Positions 53,110 to 64,000 of a DNA stretch of 64,000 bases are shown here, one piece after another. Numbering within the stretch: the stretch's first letter is position 1; the number at the start of each line of letters is the position of its first letter. The notes beneath the pieces were generated by a model that made no database searches, was not told the origin of the DNA, and saw nothing but the letters and a program-made list of their open reading frames with translations. The translations under genes were made by a program, and so were the position numbers. The DNA comes from Aphis gossypii. Its lineage: Eukaryota; Arthropoda; Insecta; Hemiptera; Aphididae. Location: NCBI RefSeq assembly GCF_020184175.1, contig NC_065532.1:41808287-41872286 (forward strand). Direction: 5' to 3'.

Positions 53110-53520
53110 GTGTTCCGAGTGAGGCCTCTCCAGTGGAAGTGTATTGTTCTACGCGCCAACGATAACAATAAATAATAATAATGTAGTCTCCGGAAGTCTT
53201 GTCTATATCATATTAAGTTTTGCGCTGTGGGTTATTCACACTCGAACGACGAGGATTGTCGAGTCTACGAATTCGTCGTACCCACACCGCGTGCACAATA
53301 CACGCCACATCGACACAGAGTCTGTTTGACGATAATCGAGTGTTGATAAACAAATACACGCGCGACGACGACCGCTCAAACAGATATTATAATATTCGAC
53401 AAAAACGAAAATAAACGGAAATCGAAAGGCATACATCATCATTCGTATTGACGTTTTCGACAGTTTCCGAGTATAGGCGCCTAGCTGTTTACCCGCTGCT
53501 ATTGTGATCCTCACGAGGCA
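53110..53520. promoter_or_regulatory. CpG-rich patch, possible promoter or exon region
   Basis: CpG density rises sharply at about 53250-53520 (for example CGCGCGACGACGACCGC near 53360 and TAGGCGCCTAG near 53474). A TTGCTCTCTTGCAG acceptor-like site ends at 53110. Frames in three registers are open across it (53144-53329, 53220-53414, and 53236-53514 on the minus strand), which is what low stop density predicts, and none has a domain. TAGGCGCCTA (53474-53483) is a perfect 10-bp palindrome. I favour an unmethylated regulatory or first-exon region, strand unknown. Confidence 0.25.
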
Positions 53521-53840
53521 TGTCGAATTTTTTTTTTAGTTTATAAAAAAATCGAGTTTGTATAGATGCCGCGGAAAAGAAGAAAATAGGAAATTAATTT
53601 TTAAACTATTATTACATATTTTCAATACCGAATTGCGATTTTATCCGAAAGTTATATTACGCTTATAATAAGATCGAAACTTTATACTTTTTTTTTCAAC
53701 TCGCCCGCAGCTGTACACGTATCATTCCACGGTGAAATTTCACGGTAACAGCAAGTTTTTCACAAAACTTTTCCGATTGCGTGGAGGATTTCACATTTTT
53801 GTTTTGACCTCAACTTATACGCTCGTTCTTTCTCATTGTA

Positions 53841-54172
53841 CCGGGTGATCTTTTCCACAGTAAATAAGCATAATCTTTTGAAACATTTTTTTATCGATAT
53901 TTTTGAAAATTATCTTAACGGACAATTTTTAAATATAATATTATGAAAATCTATAGTTTAATTTGTTGTATTTATAAATAAAAATACATAAAACAATATT
54001 CCACATTAGAATAAAAAACTAAAATCGTACTTTATATAATTCAAAGTGTTTATGAATTTAAGAAACTATTTACAATAAAAACAATTAATGAAAATAGTTC
54101 AAGCATTTTTTTTTCAAAACTAAATGCTTCTCAAGATAAGGAGTATATTTTACCGTAAAAATAATCACCCTG
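53841..54172. mobile_element. TA-flanked inverted-repeat element (MITE-like), copy C, 332 bp
   Basis: Left end ATTGTA|CCGGGTGATCTTTT and, on the opposite strand from the right, ATTGTA|CAGGGTGATTATTT. The match continues as CCACAGTAAATAAGC against TACGGTAAAATATAC, giving inverted arms of about 30 bp. Sub-terminal GAAACATTTTTTTATCG and its inverted counterpart near 54100-54125 extend it loosely. TA lies on both flanks (53839-53840 and 54173-54174), and the flanking ATTG/CAAT also mirror. No transposase frame. Same terminal GGGTGAT core as copies A and B but a different, shorter interior, so a related subfamily. Confidence 0.65.
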
Positions 54173-55560
54173 TACAATAATTTTTATAAGAGTTTTGCGC
54201 ACGAGTCAAAACCCGTGACGCTTAACGAAACCGTCCATGTAATATTTTTATATGACATGCGAGGAACGATCAGTGCTACGTGATATTTCCCAGGTGGAAA
54301 CTCTTATAAAACAATACCAATAAATATAGATATCGGCATAACGCCATATCAAGTTGTTCGAGTCGCAAGTGGATTCTGTAGAAAACTGTAAATAACATGT
54401 TATTATACAAGGCGGTTCTTTTTATCACTAAAACGGCAATTTTCTAGGCGAATTTATGTGCTTTTGAAAATATAAAAACAATTATTTATGGCCGTGATAT
54501 CGATTTTTATCGTTGTAGTTTTTTTTTTTTTATAAATGACCACAAACAATTTTATTTTACACAGATGATTGAAAATGACTTGAGTGTACGAAAATTACAG
54601 AAGTGGGCATCAGACAATATGGCAAATTTTCATGCACGAGCATGTGTCTCCTGCGATAGCTTATTCGGACCATCGTACACCGAGTAGTACTGACAATCGG
54701 TCGAATGAAACAAAAATATATATTTTCTGAATCGATGATACGTAACGTTAAAATAACATAATAGGTACCCATTGCCGCAAACGTTTTACATTTTTATTGA
54801 TGGTTAAATTTTAACACTGTTGATGTTATTCATGGACACGAATGAACAATAAAAATAAGTATATAAATATATAAAATACTTTATACCATATTATATACTA
54901 AACAACTTGATATAAAACTTTATTACAACTTTAAAATGTAGATTTTTAATTATTTTCATAGACCGTTAAAAAAAATGTATAACCTAGTTTATACGCGCGT
55001 CACACCTATTAATTTTAATAAGAGATATAATTATAATTATATAAAAAAACATATTTATTTATTTTTACATTAAATCGCGAATTATAAGAACTGATTGTGT
55101 AAAGTACCAAACATCATGTGGCGCGCATAATGTACCAATTATATACTATTAAATCGTATTTTTTACGTGACGTGCAAAAACAAAACAAAAAATTGAATTA
55201 ATAAATCGAAAATTTAAATAAACAAATAATTAAAACCATAAATTAGTCTAGAAAGTCATTTTTTGTTCTATTCAATGAATAATTTCAACCCGAATGAAAG
55301 TACGCAATTGATTGATTGATATTTTAATTTAATTTTAGAATTATTAAATTTGGGTAACAATATTGGTCAAAATAATTATTAACTTTTTAGAATGACAATT
55401 ATATGTTTATGTGGAACAGTGTATACATCATACGCGTTATTCGTTTTCAGGTAAATTGCAAAACGTAATTTTGTTTTTATTTTCGAATAATCAATAAATT
55501 ATTCCGTATACGTATGGTAAATTAAATACAATGAGCTATCACGAATTTCTGTTTTCCAGT

Positions 55561-55712
55561 GATTGTAGTTGTAACAATGTAACTATGTATGCAAAACGCC
55601 AAAACTGTGGCCCGTGCGCTTCTTGTAAATTAGCATCCACTGATTATAGAGAATTGTAACGAATTTGCTTACGCAGTTAGCTTAAAAAAGTCAAAAATGG
55701 AATTCAACGACG
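55561..55712 (+). CDS. Candidate start exon: acceptor, 5' UTR, short ORF start, donor
   Basis: An acceptor (TTTCTGTTTTCCAG ending at 55560) opens a 152-nt segment that ends at ACGACG|GTGAGTAC (donor at 55713). Near its end is ATG (55697-55699) in a good context, TCAAAAATGG, giving MEFND plus one base before the splice site. Earlier ATGs are closed at once by stops. This layout is typical of an exon carrying the translation start. However, the donor end of the segment is part of a repeat shared with 48425-48495, so the exon may belong to a transposon-derived or duplicated gene fragment. No following exon was identified. Confidence 0.25.
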
Positions 55713-55770
55713 GTGAGTACAATATTTGATAAAACAATTTTGGTATTCAATTTTAGTAGCTGCCAATATC
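55690..55770 (+). repeat. Short dispersed repeat, copy 2 (partner at 48425-48495)
   Basis: Shares CAACGACG, AACAATTTTGGTATTCAATT and TAGTAG with copy 1 in the same order and spacing, about 7.3 kb apart. The two differ around the GTGAGTAC donor, which copy 1 lacks. Confidence 0.5.
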
Positions 55771-57750
55771 GTTGTCTCATAAATCATAATACTACTTAAG
55801 ATTTTATACATTTTTTTATGATCACTATTGGAATATTTAAAATGTTAAGTATAAATAGTAAGAACTAAACTTTACTCAAAAATAATACGATGATTTATTG
55901 ATATACTTTCTAATTTAAAAATAATATAAATATAGTTTTGGGTCATCTGATAAAAACGAAATGACCTATACTGAGTTTCTGTATTTAGTCAGCACTGGGA
56001 ACATATTTTATATAAAAATATGTAACGTACTAGTAAATACTTACTACATAAAAACCCTAAATATTTCGTTTTCATTCATGATTATATATGTATTATTTGA
56101 AAAACAACCAAAACCAAAAGTATTCATAATGTGAATATACCGTAAACGTTTGATACATTTTCAAGATATATATTTTTTACAGAGAAACTAAACATTATAA
56201 TCCATTACAATATCGACGTAAAATTACGCTGTTTTACGAATTCTCAATTTCTGAAGGCTGCTGTTGAAATAAAACGATGGTAACTATCGGTATGTATGGT
56301 AAATGTTATCTTGGGTAACGCTTTAAATATACGCAGATACTTGTGTTGTTGTTTGTTTAAAAAAAAATATAATTTAACACGTCGTGCTACTATTTATCTC
56401 CATTTGAAAAATATTAATTGTAATTTCCATTTTGAGTTTGTATAAATAACTTTAATATTTCTTCCCACTTCTGAGAAGAAATGTACGAATATATATAGTC
56501 TTGCTCTTGGTCTAAATTATATAATTAGCCGGTCGCGTTTTTAATTAGGTTTATGCGTGCTGTCGAGCGCTGTTCGGAATTTAAGTAAACCTTAAATAGA
56601 TTTTTAACAGGAAAACTTGCGAACGGGGACGTTAGTTTTGGTCATGAAACAAATTCATAATATTATATACGTGCTAAGAATCGGTAACGGCTGAGTACAA
56701 TAAACAGCGCCAAGTATTTATAAAAAACGAATCAAACATTTTAATTCAATTAGCGGAAAATTAACGTCGATATTAATTACTAAACACAAAGTTAATATCT
56801 CAATGACGTGTTTCCTCGAGGAGAAACTTTGCCGATTATATTTTAATTACTCTGCAATAGTATAAGATATTCAATCATTAATACCGAATCGCGTGTTCCA
56901 ATTATCTACATACACACGCGCGTACATATACACATGTAAAATTAAAGAGAAGTATATATCGTGATTAAATTAAGGTTGTTGTGATACGGAAACGAGTTCG
57001 GATTTACAAACTGAACTTTAATATAATATATGATATCATCACTATTATTGTTATACAGATACACGATTCTCTATATACTGGCGTGATAGAAGATAATTAA
57101 TTTTACGAGTTTCTATATTTTGTATCGTTTACGTCTTAAACATATTATATTTTTGTTCACATTGCTATACAACAGCTGATATTATACGCAGTATGATAAT
57201 TTAATATTTAAGTATAAAAGATCATCCGGAAACACTTTGTGCAATATAATATATTTGAATAGCGATAAGGTCCAAAAATATTAACTATTTTATACTGTAG
57301 TTATATAATTGTGAACGAGACACATCGTTTTACGACTGATCATAATAATATTATTATAATATAATATTTACATATTATGTAAAAAATTATTTGAAACTGG
57401 CCGTATTACGATGAAATCGCTTAGTGTATTGTTCCTGTAAATCATCGCTAAAAGTTCAAATCACTATTACGTAATCCTTCTTCGTACGTCACTCTAGTTT
57501 CATTTTTTTTGATTTTTAACGATAAATCATTATCAAAATATAATATAATCGCCATCACTCATATCTCGTACCGCGTATCAAAATAAATCTATATATAGGA
57601 ATACATACATTATAGATTATTGTAATGCAAATGATTGTATCTTTATGATGAGTTCATAATATGATATTCTGAGTAGTATTAGTAAAACATGTTCTGCTGC
57701 GATTATTGAATATTTATTTTTTCCGTATATATTTTATTTAAAGAGCCGTG

Positions 57751-57783
57751 CAGGGTGTTCTATAGAACTGCAGCACTAGAGGA
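57751..57783. repeat. Imperfect palindrome around GTTCTATAGAAC
   Basis: The 12-bp core GTTCTATAGAAC is perfectly self-complementary. Flanking GTGCAG on the left and CTGCAGCAC on the right add partial pairing. This may be one end of another repeat, but no partner was found. Confidence 0.4.
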
Positions 57784-58825
57784 GCCAAACTCTTTTAGAT
57801 AAAAATTCTGTCGAGAATAAGTGTTTTCTTTACAAAAAATTGCATGTCAGAACAAAACGTGACTGTCCTTATCGTCAAGCATTACAAATGTTATCTTTAA
57901 TGGATATTAAGTTTTAGGAAATACCTAGTATCTGAAAAAAGTAAAATGTACATAAATAATGCATTTTTTCTTACTTACGAATAAATTATAATTGAAATAA
58001 TTTTACTATTCCCTTCTATCATATCAACCAACTTTTTATTAGTTTATTATTGTAATCATACAATTATTATTATTATATTTGTTGTATTTAATTTTCAAAT
58101 TATAAAATTAATATTTTTTTATTTTTAAAAAAACATTATTTTACGATAACTTCAATGATAGAGATAAAAAATTAAAACATTACAGGAAATTGTTGCTGTA
58201 TTATAATATTTTTGTTGCCATCATATCCAAAGATAAAACATATAACGTACGTTTTGCTAGCCATCCCATAAAATAATTGTATAATAATTTTGATAACTTA
58301 ACATTAATATAAACTTACACAATATATATATGTATATTACCTGTCAGATTCACAAACGATATTGGCTAAAATGTAAGTCTGGTAGTTGACATGTGGGTGG
58401 TTACTAACGTAAATATAATTGTGTAATATTTTAACTGTTTGTATGAAAGTCTTTGTACAACATGATAATTTAATGTCCTAGTGAATTTATATCTGATCAA
58501 TTCTAAGCACGACAAAAAAATTAAAAATAAATCTTTCAGTTTATGTTCGAAACGAAATTGTAAAAAAAAACTACGTACGATACGTTAGAAAAGGGATGAA
58601 TAGTATTATTAACTAGTCGGAATGCGATTTTTAATATTATATTACCTAAATAAATAAGATTTATAGTAAAATAAGTCTATAATATTATGTAAGGTTAAAA
58701 TATAATCAATATTTTGAAAAGAAAACATAAAAATATTAATACGAGTGAAATAATAAACCACATAACAATAAAGTGCAAGGTCCACGCCTCCACGGGTCAT
58801 ACATATACAATATATTATTTGCTCG

Positions 58826-58848
58826 AAGAAATTTCGAAATTTCTCGAA
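58826..58848. repeat. Palindrome GAAATTTCGAAATTTC
   Basis: A 16-bp perfect palindrome with CGAA and CTCG flanks, in AT-rich noncoding DNA. It has the form of tandem GAAnnTTC units, resembling a heat-shock element; functional relevance is not supported by context. Confidence 0.4.
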
Positions 58849-59868
58849 TATTAATTCCTTTTTTTTTCTTTTTTTTTATGACTATAACATTTTATAATAT
58901 ACAAGTATACAATCAGTTAGTCTTACACGGGTCAACGATTGTATAGTCCATTTAACGATTTAAGTAGTCGGATACGAGTATGATTTCAAAATTCGTGACC
59001 ACGATTCAATCATTGTCATCACTATATTATATCTGTACTGAAATATTAGCATTTATTTTTGCCTATTAACGACTTGGTCAAATGTATGTATTGAATAAAT
59101 ATCTACAAATCAATAATAATATTACTACGCATTTAAGTAAATACAATACAATTTCAATACGGTACAATGTTATTGGCCATATTATAATGGTCAACGCTAT
59201 AATATTGTGGTGGTATCATATAATAGGTATCTCCCAGGGTGTTACCGCTTCTATTTCATAAGTCATTTGCAGCCTAGTAATTTATTTTATTTTGTTTTTA
59301 CTTTTCCCACGTACTTATATTAGTTATATTTTACATGAGAGTACATTTTAGAATAGTTATTTTCTACAATAAGTATTGTGCAGTCATATCCCGATGATTA
59401 GTAATTACTCTGTATATGTTAAATAACAATTAAACAAATGCCAACATTACATATTACATTCGATTTTATTTCAGATTACACGAGTAATTTATATGACTTT
59501 ATGTTTTAAAAATATATTAAACTGTTATTAACCATTATTGTTGATTATAAGCATTATAATATAAGTATTTATAATCAATGTCATTATTGTATTTGGATTT
59601 TTACTACATTAATTGTAAATATTAAAATTATTAAAAATTTTCATTGTCATTTTACATTAACTACTGTTTCCAGATGGAACATTGAAAGCTTTTAGAAGTG
59701 TATACCAAGCATTTCCGGTGATTAATTTTGCTTTAAAACAGGCATAATTGGTTACCTAAGTAAATAATAGAATTTAGTGTCTATAGCCACTAGTTAAACT
59801 CCAAGATTATTACAGGTATATCTTTAAATATTCATAATATTCTTTTAAATAACCTCTCACCTAAAAAA

Positions 59869-59894
59869 AAATAATAATAATAATAAATAAATAA
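59869..59894. repeat. (AAT)n/(AAAT)n microsatellite
   Basis: About five AAT units grading into AAAT units after an A8 run. Confidence 0.8.
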
Positions 59895-62501
59895 AACTAA
59901 GATGATATTTGAATTATTTTAGTAGAAAAATATATTTTTAAAATTATATTTTTTAAGTATTTAAGATGTATAGAATGTAACTATTTTAGTATCAATTAAG
60001 TCAAGTTTGTGTTTATTTTTCCCAAGCTTTTAAATTTAGTACTACACTATATACTTTGTCTTCAAAAAAATTTACTTTGGATGATCTTCAATTTCGATTT
60101 TAGTATAATTTCATATTATAATGTTATTTTGATGAACTTATAACCTATAAGTTATAATCGACATAAATAGTTTTGATTATGTAAATAGTTAAAATTAAAT
60201 TTTAACTATTTTGAAAATTCCACTGTATAATGTATGTATAATTCAGAAAAATTTAAACAGTTTATATTTTTTTTGAATTCCAACAAAATAACTTAAATAG
60301 TTGTTTAAAATTGTAAATTTCCAATTTGCACAAAATCTAACTTCATGTTAATGAAACAATTGTGTGCATGTATATTTTCGTTATTCTAAGTACAACAACA
60401 ACAACTATTATAATATATGAGCCTGGTTATTAATTGTAAAGTTTGTTTTACTTACAAACAAAAATTGTATTATTATAATAAATTCTTATAAAAAAATTCT
60501 ATAAATACTTCTTAAATACCATAAATATTTTATAATAACCACTATATATTAAAACTGAGGTACTAGGCTTAAAAAGTATTCTCAATGATTCAAAACACGT
60601 ATAACAATTAAAACTATACATCTCTTTACAAATAATACATACTCATTACTCTATTTAAATCTATAACTGAATTTTACTAATTAAATTTATATTTACAATT
60701 TTATAAATAGTGCAATTTGCTTGTGCATGGTTAAATAAAGTAATATTTAAAATGTTTTTAACGTTTAGAAAATTGAACTTTATAATAACTTTCAGAAAAT
60801 GTATTTATTTAATTGTGGGAGTGGTAAGAAAATATACAATAATATAAGGGGTCTATACAATAGTTTTAGTAAGAATACAAAAATTAAACCTCTTGTCATC
60901 AGTACACATTGAAAAGTAATATATAAAATATATATGCCACTTAAGCATTTAAAGTAAATCCAATTTTAAAAAAAAGAGAGAATATTAATGTATAAGAAAT
61001 ATCTTTATACCATATATATTATTGTACAAAAACTTCTATTGCTAACTAAAGTATTATATTTTTTTAAATTCAATTTCTAGTAATGAATCTTCAAAAGGTA
61101 CTCTTTATGTAAAATTACCTTTGAATTCTGTAATAAATTATGGACGACTTTTTATTCAAATATAAATTTACTTTAATTGGTAGATCTTTTGTGTTCTTAC
61201 ATTGGTGAATTGTGTTGACTATTAATCGAAATGTTCCCTGTAATATTAAACAATTAATGCATCGTAGTAAAAATATAATACAAATCATCGATAATTTAGA
61301 ATAATAAAATTAATTATTTTTGAAAAAATTTAAGTACTTTTTAATTTACCAATAGTAAGTTAGGTATAAAATTAATTTGTTCTTTTGAGACGAAAACAAA
61401 ACCAACAAAAATATATTCTTTAACTAGAATCATTTTAGTATTTCACTAATATTATATTTAAAATCAATAATGAGTTTGATATTTTTATTAAGCAAAATAA
61501 TATATTAATTTATTTCACATATTGCTGTAGGATATTATTAATATTATTATAATAGCCCCAATTGACTGTTTAGCATTGCATTGTATTAAAAATGTAAAAA
61601 ATTACAATAGGGTTGTGTGTTATAAGTAGTAATGATCGTCACTTTAATTATATACCATTGTAATATTCAAAATTCCGGTTAGTGATAAAAAATATCATAA
61701 AAATTTATAATAACATGGAAAATTTAATACCTATATAATACAATAAAGTTAAATATATTTAATCATCAAATCATAATCATAATCTTTCCTATCAATTTAT
61801 GAATTTTAAATTTTATTATTTATTAATTTGATTTTCTTACAATTTAAGTTTTTAGTAGATTTACAAAGATGATCTATTCTAAAACTTTATGTGGTGCAAT
61901 ATTATAAACTCTGTAATAATATATTTTACGGATAAGTAGAAATATTTTTTTAATAATATAGCAGTTAAAGTAGTAAAGTAAATCGAGTAATAAGTTATTT
62001 GTTTTATACTTCAACAATGACCTTATTAATTTATTGATGTGATATAAGTAAATTAAAATTGTTTTAAAAAATTAAATTAAAAAATATACTTCATTAGTAA
62101 TTAACTACCTATATTCTTTAATTATTAATAAATTAACAAACGAATAAAAATATCCATCAAAGATTGGTTAGGTAAGGAATGATCGACTTATGAAAATGAA
62201 AACAATATTCAAATTATTATTATCAACAAATAAGTACATTAAAATTTTTTTTTTGTTTTTGTTTCACATGCACAAGTGATAACATCAAATAATTGTTCAA
62301 CGTAATTTTCAATGTTTAAAAAATGTATGTGTTACAGACATTACAGTTATTTTAATCAGATAGTGTTTATGAAATAGGTACCTAGGTAATATATGAAGTA
62401 ACTAAAACGTGTAGGTGATGTATATAATTTATACTTTAACTAGTTATTTTATAAATTATCTGGCATCACTTCGTTAATGTGTCAAATTGTACGAAATATC
62501 A

Positions 62502-62552
62502 TCACTGTTCACCGATAACGTTGGGTCGCCCGTGCGAAGTCTTATCTTTCAT
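62502..62552 (-). other. Short minus-strand ORF in a small GC-richer patch
   Basis: On the minus strand a good-context start (ACCAAGATGA) gives MKDKTSHGRPNVIGEQ and a stop. The surrounding 62502-62580 is richer in CpG than its flanks. A TTATATTTTA lies about 30 bases upstream of the ATG on that strand. It could be a very short ORF, the start of a decayed gene, or chance. Confidence 0.12.
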
Positions 62553-62580
62553 CTTGGTTCGGTCTATTCGGGTAAAATAT

Positions 62581-64000
62581 AAATTATCGCTTAACTGCCA
62601 ATAGGCAATGTTCATATACGTTTTTCGTGTTACTTTATGATTATCTAGTTTAGTAATAGTTTTATAGTCATGTGTGTTCATTTTGTTTGTGGGAAAAAAT
62701 AAGTTATTTTGTACAACTCTAAATGCAATAGTAGCTTTGTGTGTATAAATAAATAATTAATTCAATTTAAAATAAATAAAATAATATAATACATTTTAAA
62801 TTCAAATGTATTCTATACTTTGACGAAAATCAAACTATTACTGTATAGAATAACTAGGTAGTTAAAATATGATTTTCATGTATTATTTTGTCGTAATTGT
62901 AGGTAATTCATAAAATAACGGAATTCAACACTTTAACTGTAACATACATACATAGTTAAACATTTTCACAGAGCATTTTCAAGCTCGTTAAACAAGCCTG
63001 GACATTTTTATCAACACTTAATTATTTTTTTTAATTCCTATAAATAATTTACATTTAACATAAATATTTTAATGTGTTTAGAAAAAGATATTTTAATTAA
63101 AAGTGGAATGTTGTAAGTTTCTCCGTTCTCCTAATACTTTTGAATTACAAAAAAAATGTATAATCATTTGATGAAAAATAGTTATTTTTCACTTGAATAT
63201 TCAATTCCACATTTCCACCAACATTTGAATTTCCATCACTCGTAAAAAATATTTGTGGAATTATGCTTAACTTTTTAGTTTTTTCTATAACTCTTGTGAG
63301 TAAAACTTATAAGAACCTTGTATTACATTTCAAACTTTAGGTATAAATATTTAAAAAAAATGTATGAATTCTATATTACAAAATAATATTATCTCCGAAG
63401 TTATTTATTTTTAAGTTACAACAAAAACATAAAATTTATTTTTCTAAAAACTAGATTCGCATACAAATGTAGCATATTTGTGTCTTTGACAAATGGAAAA
63501 GTCCAATTAAGAGGTACAGTTAAATTTTGGCACTATTTTGTTATCAACGAAACATGTTTTTTTTTTTTTTTAATATTAATAATTTAAAATGAAAATAATT
63601 TACAAATTACTATAATTTATCGTTAATATAAGTGTTATAAAATATTAAAATGTGTTGTTGCTGTTTGGCGACTTGGCGTAGATAAACGATTATGGATAGA
63701 CGTATTTTTTATAGTATAAAAATGTATCTAAATAATATATATCTATATAATACAATGATATTAATTAAAAATATTACCACCTATACCTAATAACATTTTA
63801 ATATAGACCAATTGATAGTCTAACTTGTTAAGCTTTATTATGTATTGTAATAAATAATAACTGTATATATCAAAATAATATTGAAAGTTTCATTGAAGCG
63901 TTCATAGTTTGGTGAGTTTGGAATCTTAAAATGAATCTGGTGCTTTAGTCTCGTGTCTTGAAACGTAGAAAACATCAACATAATATTGATATGAATACCA
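62581..64000. other. AT-rich non-coding stretch
   Basis: I see no gene, RNA or clear repeat here beyond a T15-16 run near 63558-63573. Confidence 0.6.

Larger units (their letters stand above)
55775..62495. other. AT-rich non-coding stretch
   Basis: No coding region supported. Small items: a GTTCTATAGAAC palindrome (57757-57768) just after CAGGGT, a GAAATTTCGAAATTTC palindrome near 58829, an (AAT)n tract at 59869-59894, and an (ACA)n tract at about 60391-60405. Otherwise homopolymers and ATTA words. Confidence 0.6.

Noticed and set aside
1..64000. tRNA, rRNA or small structured RNA genes
   Set aside because: No B-box-like GGTTCGAATCC motif with a matching A-box or acceptor stem was found by eye. 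A covariance-model scan would be decisive and could not be run.

Overview
This is a strongly AT-rich stretch (roughly 70-75% A+T by eye) of eukaryotic nuclear DNA. It has no operons, no ribosome-binding-site-led ORFs, no rRNA or tRNA that I can recognise, and no long coding region on either strand. The composition, the many homopolymer and (AT)n/(AAT)n runs, the frequent TAGGTACCTA-type words, and short inverted-repeat transposons ending in CAGGGTGATTCA-like sequence suggest an insect, most likely an aphid (Hemiptera). The assignment to aphid is inference from word usage and recall of aphid repeats, not from a search.

Almost all of the 64 kb reads as intergenic or long-intron DNA. The best supported content is repetitive. 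(1) At 30713-31261 there is a 549-bp inverted-repeat element flanked by a perfect 9-bp target duplication. Its arms carry an AAACGGCTCCCGT-like motif four times on the left and three times, inverted, on the right. (2) A family of TA-flanked, non-autonomous inverted-repeat elements has copies at 37269-37843, 39558-40282 and 53841-54172, plus a probable end fragment near 9180-9467 and a possible end near 41985. (3) A divergent 500-600-bp direct repeat pair lies at 18941-19560 and 44104-44623. (4) A shorter repeat pair lies at 48425-48495 and 55690-55770. (5) A weak pogo-like element lies at 34216-34621.

Gene-related signals are few and weak. The best is a CpG-rich island at 28575-28920. On the minus strand it carries a CCAAT box, a TATA box and an ATG-less exon ending in a GTAAGT donor, so it looks like a promoter with a non-coding first exon whose intron runs leftward. 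About 1.2 kb upstream on the same strand is a 55-nt exon-like segment with near-consensus splice sites (29809-29863). Other single exon-like segments are at 12235-12340, 38921-38990, 51249-51304 and 55561-55712 on the plus strand. At 46126-46371 on the minus strand there is a protein-like reading frame broken by frameshifts, best read as a pseudogene fragment. Smaller CpG-rich patches are at 49790-49905, 53110-53520 and 62502-62580.

The longer open frames in the GC-richer patches (about 6270-7045, 10965-11330, 13540-14290, 45080-45335) show no recognisable domain, and several patches have two frames open at once, so I treat them as chance. I found no convincing new multi-gene system. The most unusual single item is the motif-array inverted-repeat transposon at 30.7-31.3 kb.
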